The notes under the pieces: generated by a model | What the model saw: only the letters and a program-made list of their open reading frames with translations | Told to the model about the DNA's origin: nothing | Databases searched by the model: none | Assembly: GCA_026982215.1 (NCBI GenBank) | Contig: JALSHN010000389.1 | Location: 1 to 8,248, forward strand | Direction of reading: 5' to 3' | Length of the DNA: 8,248 bases | Source: Gammaproteobacteria bacterium | Lineage (GTDB): Bacteria; Pseudomonadota; Gammaproteobacteria; S012-40 | Translations under genes and position numbers: made by a program | Shown here: positions 6,754 to 8,248 of the stretch, one piece after another | How the letters are laid out: each line of letters opens with the position of its first letter | Position numbering within the stretch: position 1 is the stretch's first letter

Positions 6754-6757
<4 letters not shown>
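5927..6757 (-). CDS. Abortive-infection family protein with HEPN-like C-terminal motif
   Basis: This 276-aa protein has two parts. The N-terminal domain (about 10-75: FRMSSGYVLDYTNATFEELF, YGSSKAKKLRSFW, EPDELVARVL) is one I recognise from many abortive-infection and other defence proteins. The C-terminal domain (about 145-270) has a helix GAPLAVIFLCGSVLEGVLLG and the motif LRDFRNYIHP. Arg235 and His242 are spaced as in the R-x4-6-H signature of HEPN ribonucleases, and LRDFRNxIHP is typical of the Abi C-terminal family. The likely role is an RNA-cutting toxin released on infection; that is inference from the family. The start at 6757 is chosen because it overlaps the hsdS stop (ATGA), has GGGAG 6 nt upstream and begins the conserved domain; the 37 upstream in-frame codons overlap hsdS and are not protein-like. 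It sits between hsdS and hsdR, as prrC does in the E. coli prr locus. Its DNA is AT-richer than hsdR. Confidence 0.8.
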
Positions 6758-8103
<1,346 letters not shown>

Positions 8104-8136
8104 GCCCCAGCACCTCTTTTTTTTGCATGCGTCTTC

Positions 8137-8248
8137 TCATAGTAGCTCGGTTACTTCGTTCAGGATGGCCAAGTATTGGTTGTAGGCGAACACCCAGTCC
8201 AGAGGCGGAACGGATCGGGGATGAAAGCCCGAACCTTTTCTCCACCAA
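8137..8248 (-). pseudogene. Broken fragment resembling the N-terminus of a Fic-family protein
   Basis: From the right edge, one minus-strand frame reads GGEKVRAFIPDPFRLW and soon stops. Another frame reads PPLDWVFAYNQYLAILNEVT followed by ELL and a TGA at 8139-8137. Adding one base after GAT CCG would join them as GGEKVRAFIPDPLPPLDW, which matches the N-terminal signature of Fic proteins (GGExVxAFIPxPLPP). Fic proteins transfer AMP or other groups onto targets and are sometimes encoded inside type I R-M operons. Here the open sequence ends within about 45 codons, so the catalytic HPFxxGNG region is absent. The alternative is the C-terminus of an unrelated gene (for example hsdM) in the second frame, but I do not recognise it as HsdM. 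The stop lies 33 nt before the hsdS start. Confidence 0.5.

Overview
This 8.2-kb window is a defence island lying next to the start of guaA. Every gene I can support is on the minus strand, so the island reads from right (8248) to left (1). The genes are GC-rich overall, and short palindromic or dispersed repeats sit both inside and between them. The style (IS200-like Y1/RAYT transposase, 'GTAGGGGC...' palindromes, 'gagatgcttcg...' intergenic repeats) reminds me of Chloroflexota such as Anaerolineae and of similar environmental bacteria. That placement is a weak inference; nothing here is a phylogenetic marker beyond the first 18 codons of guaA.

Layout in transcription order. At the right edge (8137-8248) is a broken fragment resembling the N-terminus of a Fic-family protein. 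It is followed by hsdS (8103-6754), the specificity subunit of a type I restriction-modification (R-M) system. hsdS overlaps by ATGA a 276-aa abortive-infection-type protein with a HEPN-like C-terminal motif (6757-5927). Next comes a 37-codon remnant of another hsdS 3' end (5925-5812), which overlaps by ATGA a RAYT/IS200-like Y1 transposase (5815-5198). The transposase in turn overlaps the start of hsdR (5210-1974), the 1078-aa motor/nuclease subunit. A 37-codon ORF with a TGATG junction follows (1974-1861), then an N-terminal fragment of a DUF3644-like gene (1845-1594). After about 200 bp there is a HARE-HTH plus Mrr-type restriction endonuclease broken by a single-base frameshift (1390-286). 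Finally, a repeat-bearing intergenic region carries a candidate guaA promoter, and guaA runs off the left edge. hsdM is not in the window; it is expected upstream, beyond 8248.

How it fits together. HsdS and HsdR (with an HsdM outside) would make a type I enzyme of the HsdR class containing an N-terminal PD-(D/E)xK nuclease and an SF2 translocase. The HEPN-like protein sits between hsdS and hsdR, the position in which prrC accompanies a type I R-M system in E. coli, so it may be a second-line toxin tied to the R-M enzyme. The Mrr-type protein would be a modification-dependent or stand-alone nuclease if the frameshift is not real.

The most unusual features are traces of rearrangement. A 30-bp palindromic insertion with 6-bp flanking direct repeats lies in frame in hsdR, directly before the catalytic PD motif. 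A perfect 28-bp palindrome lies inside the transposase gene, and a degenerate copy in the same reading frame lies at the transposase 3' end, in the hsdR leader. The HEPN gene is bracketed by 43-bp identical copies of the hsdS 3' end. The second half of hsdS is visibly AT-richer than the first. Three flanking genes (Fic-like, DUF3644-like, Mrr-like) appear truncated or frameshifted.
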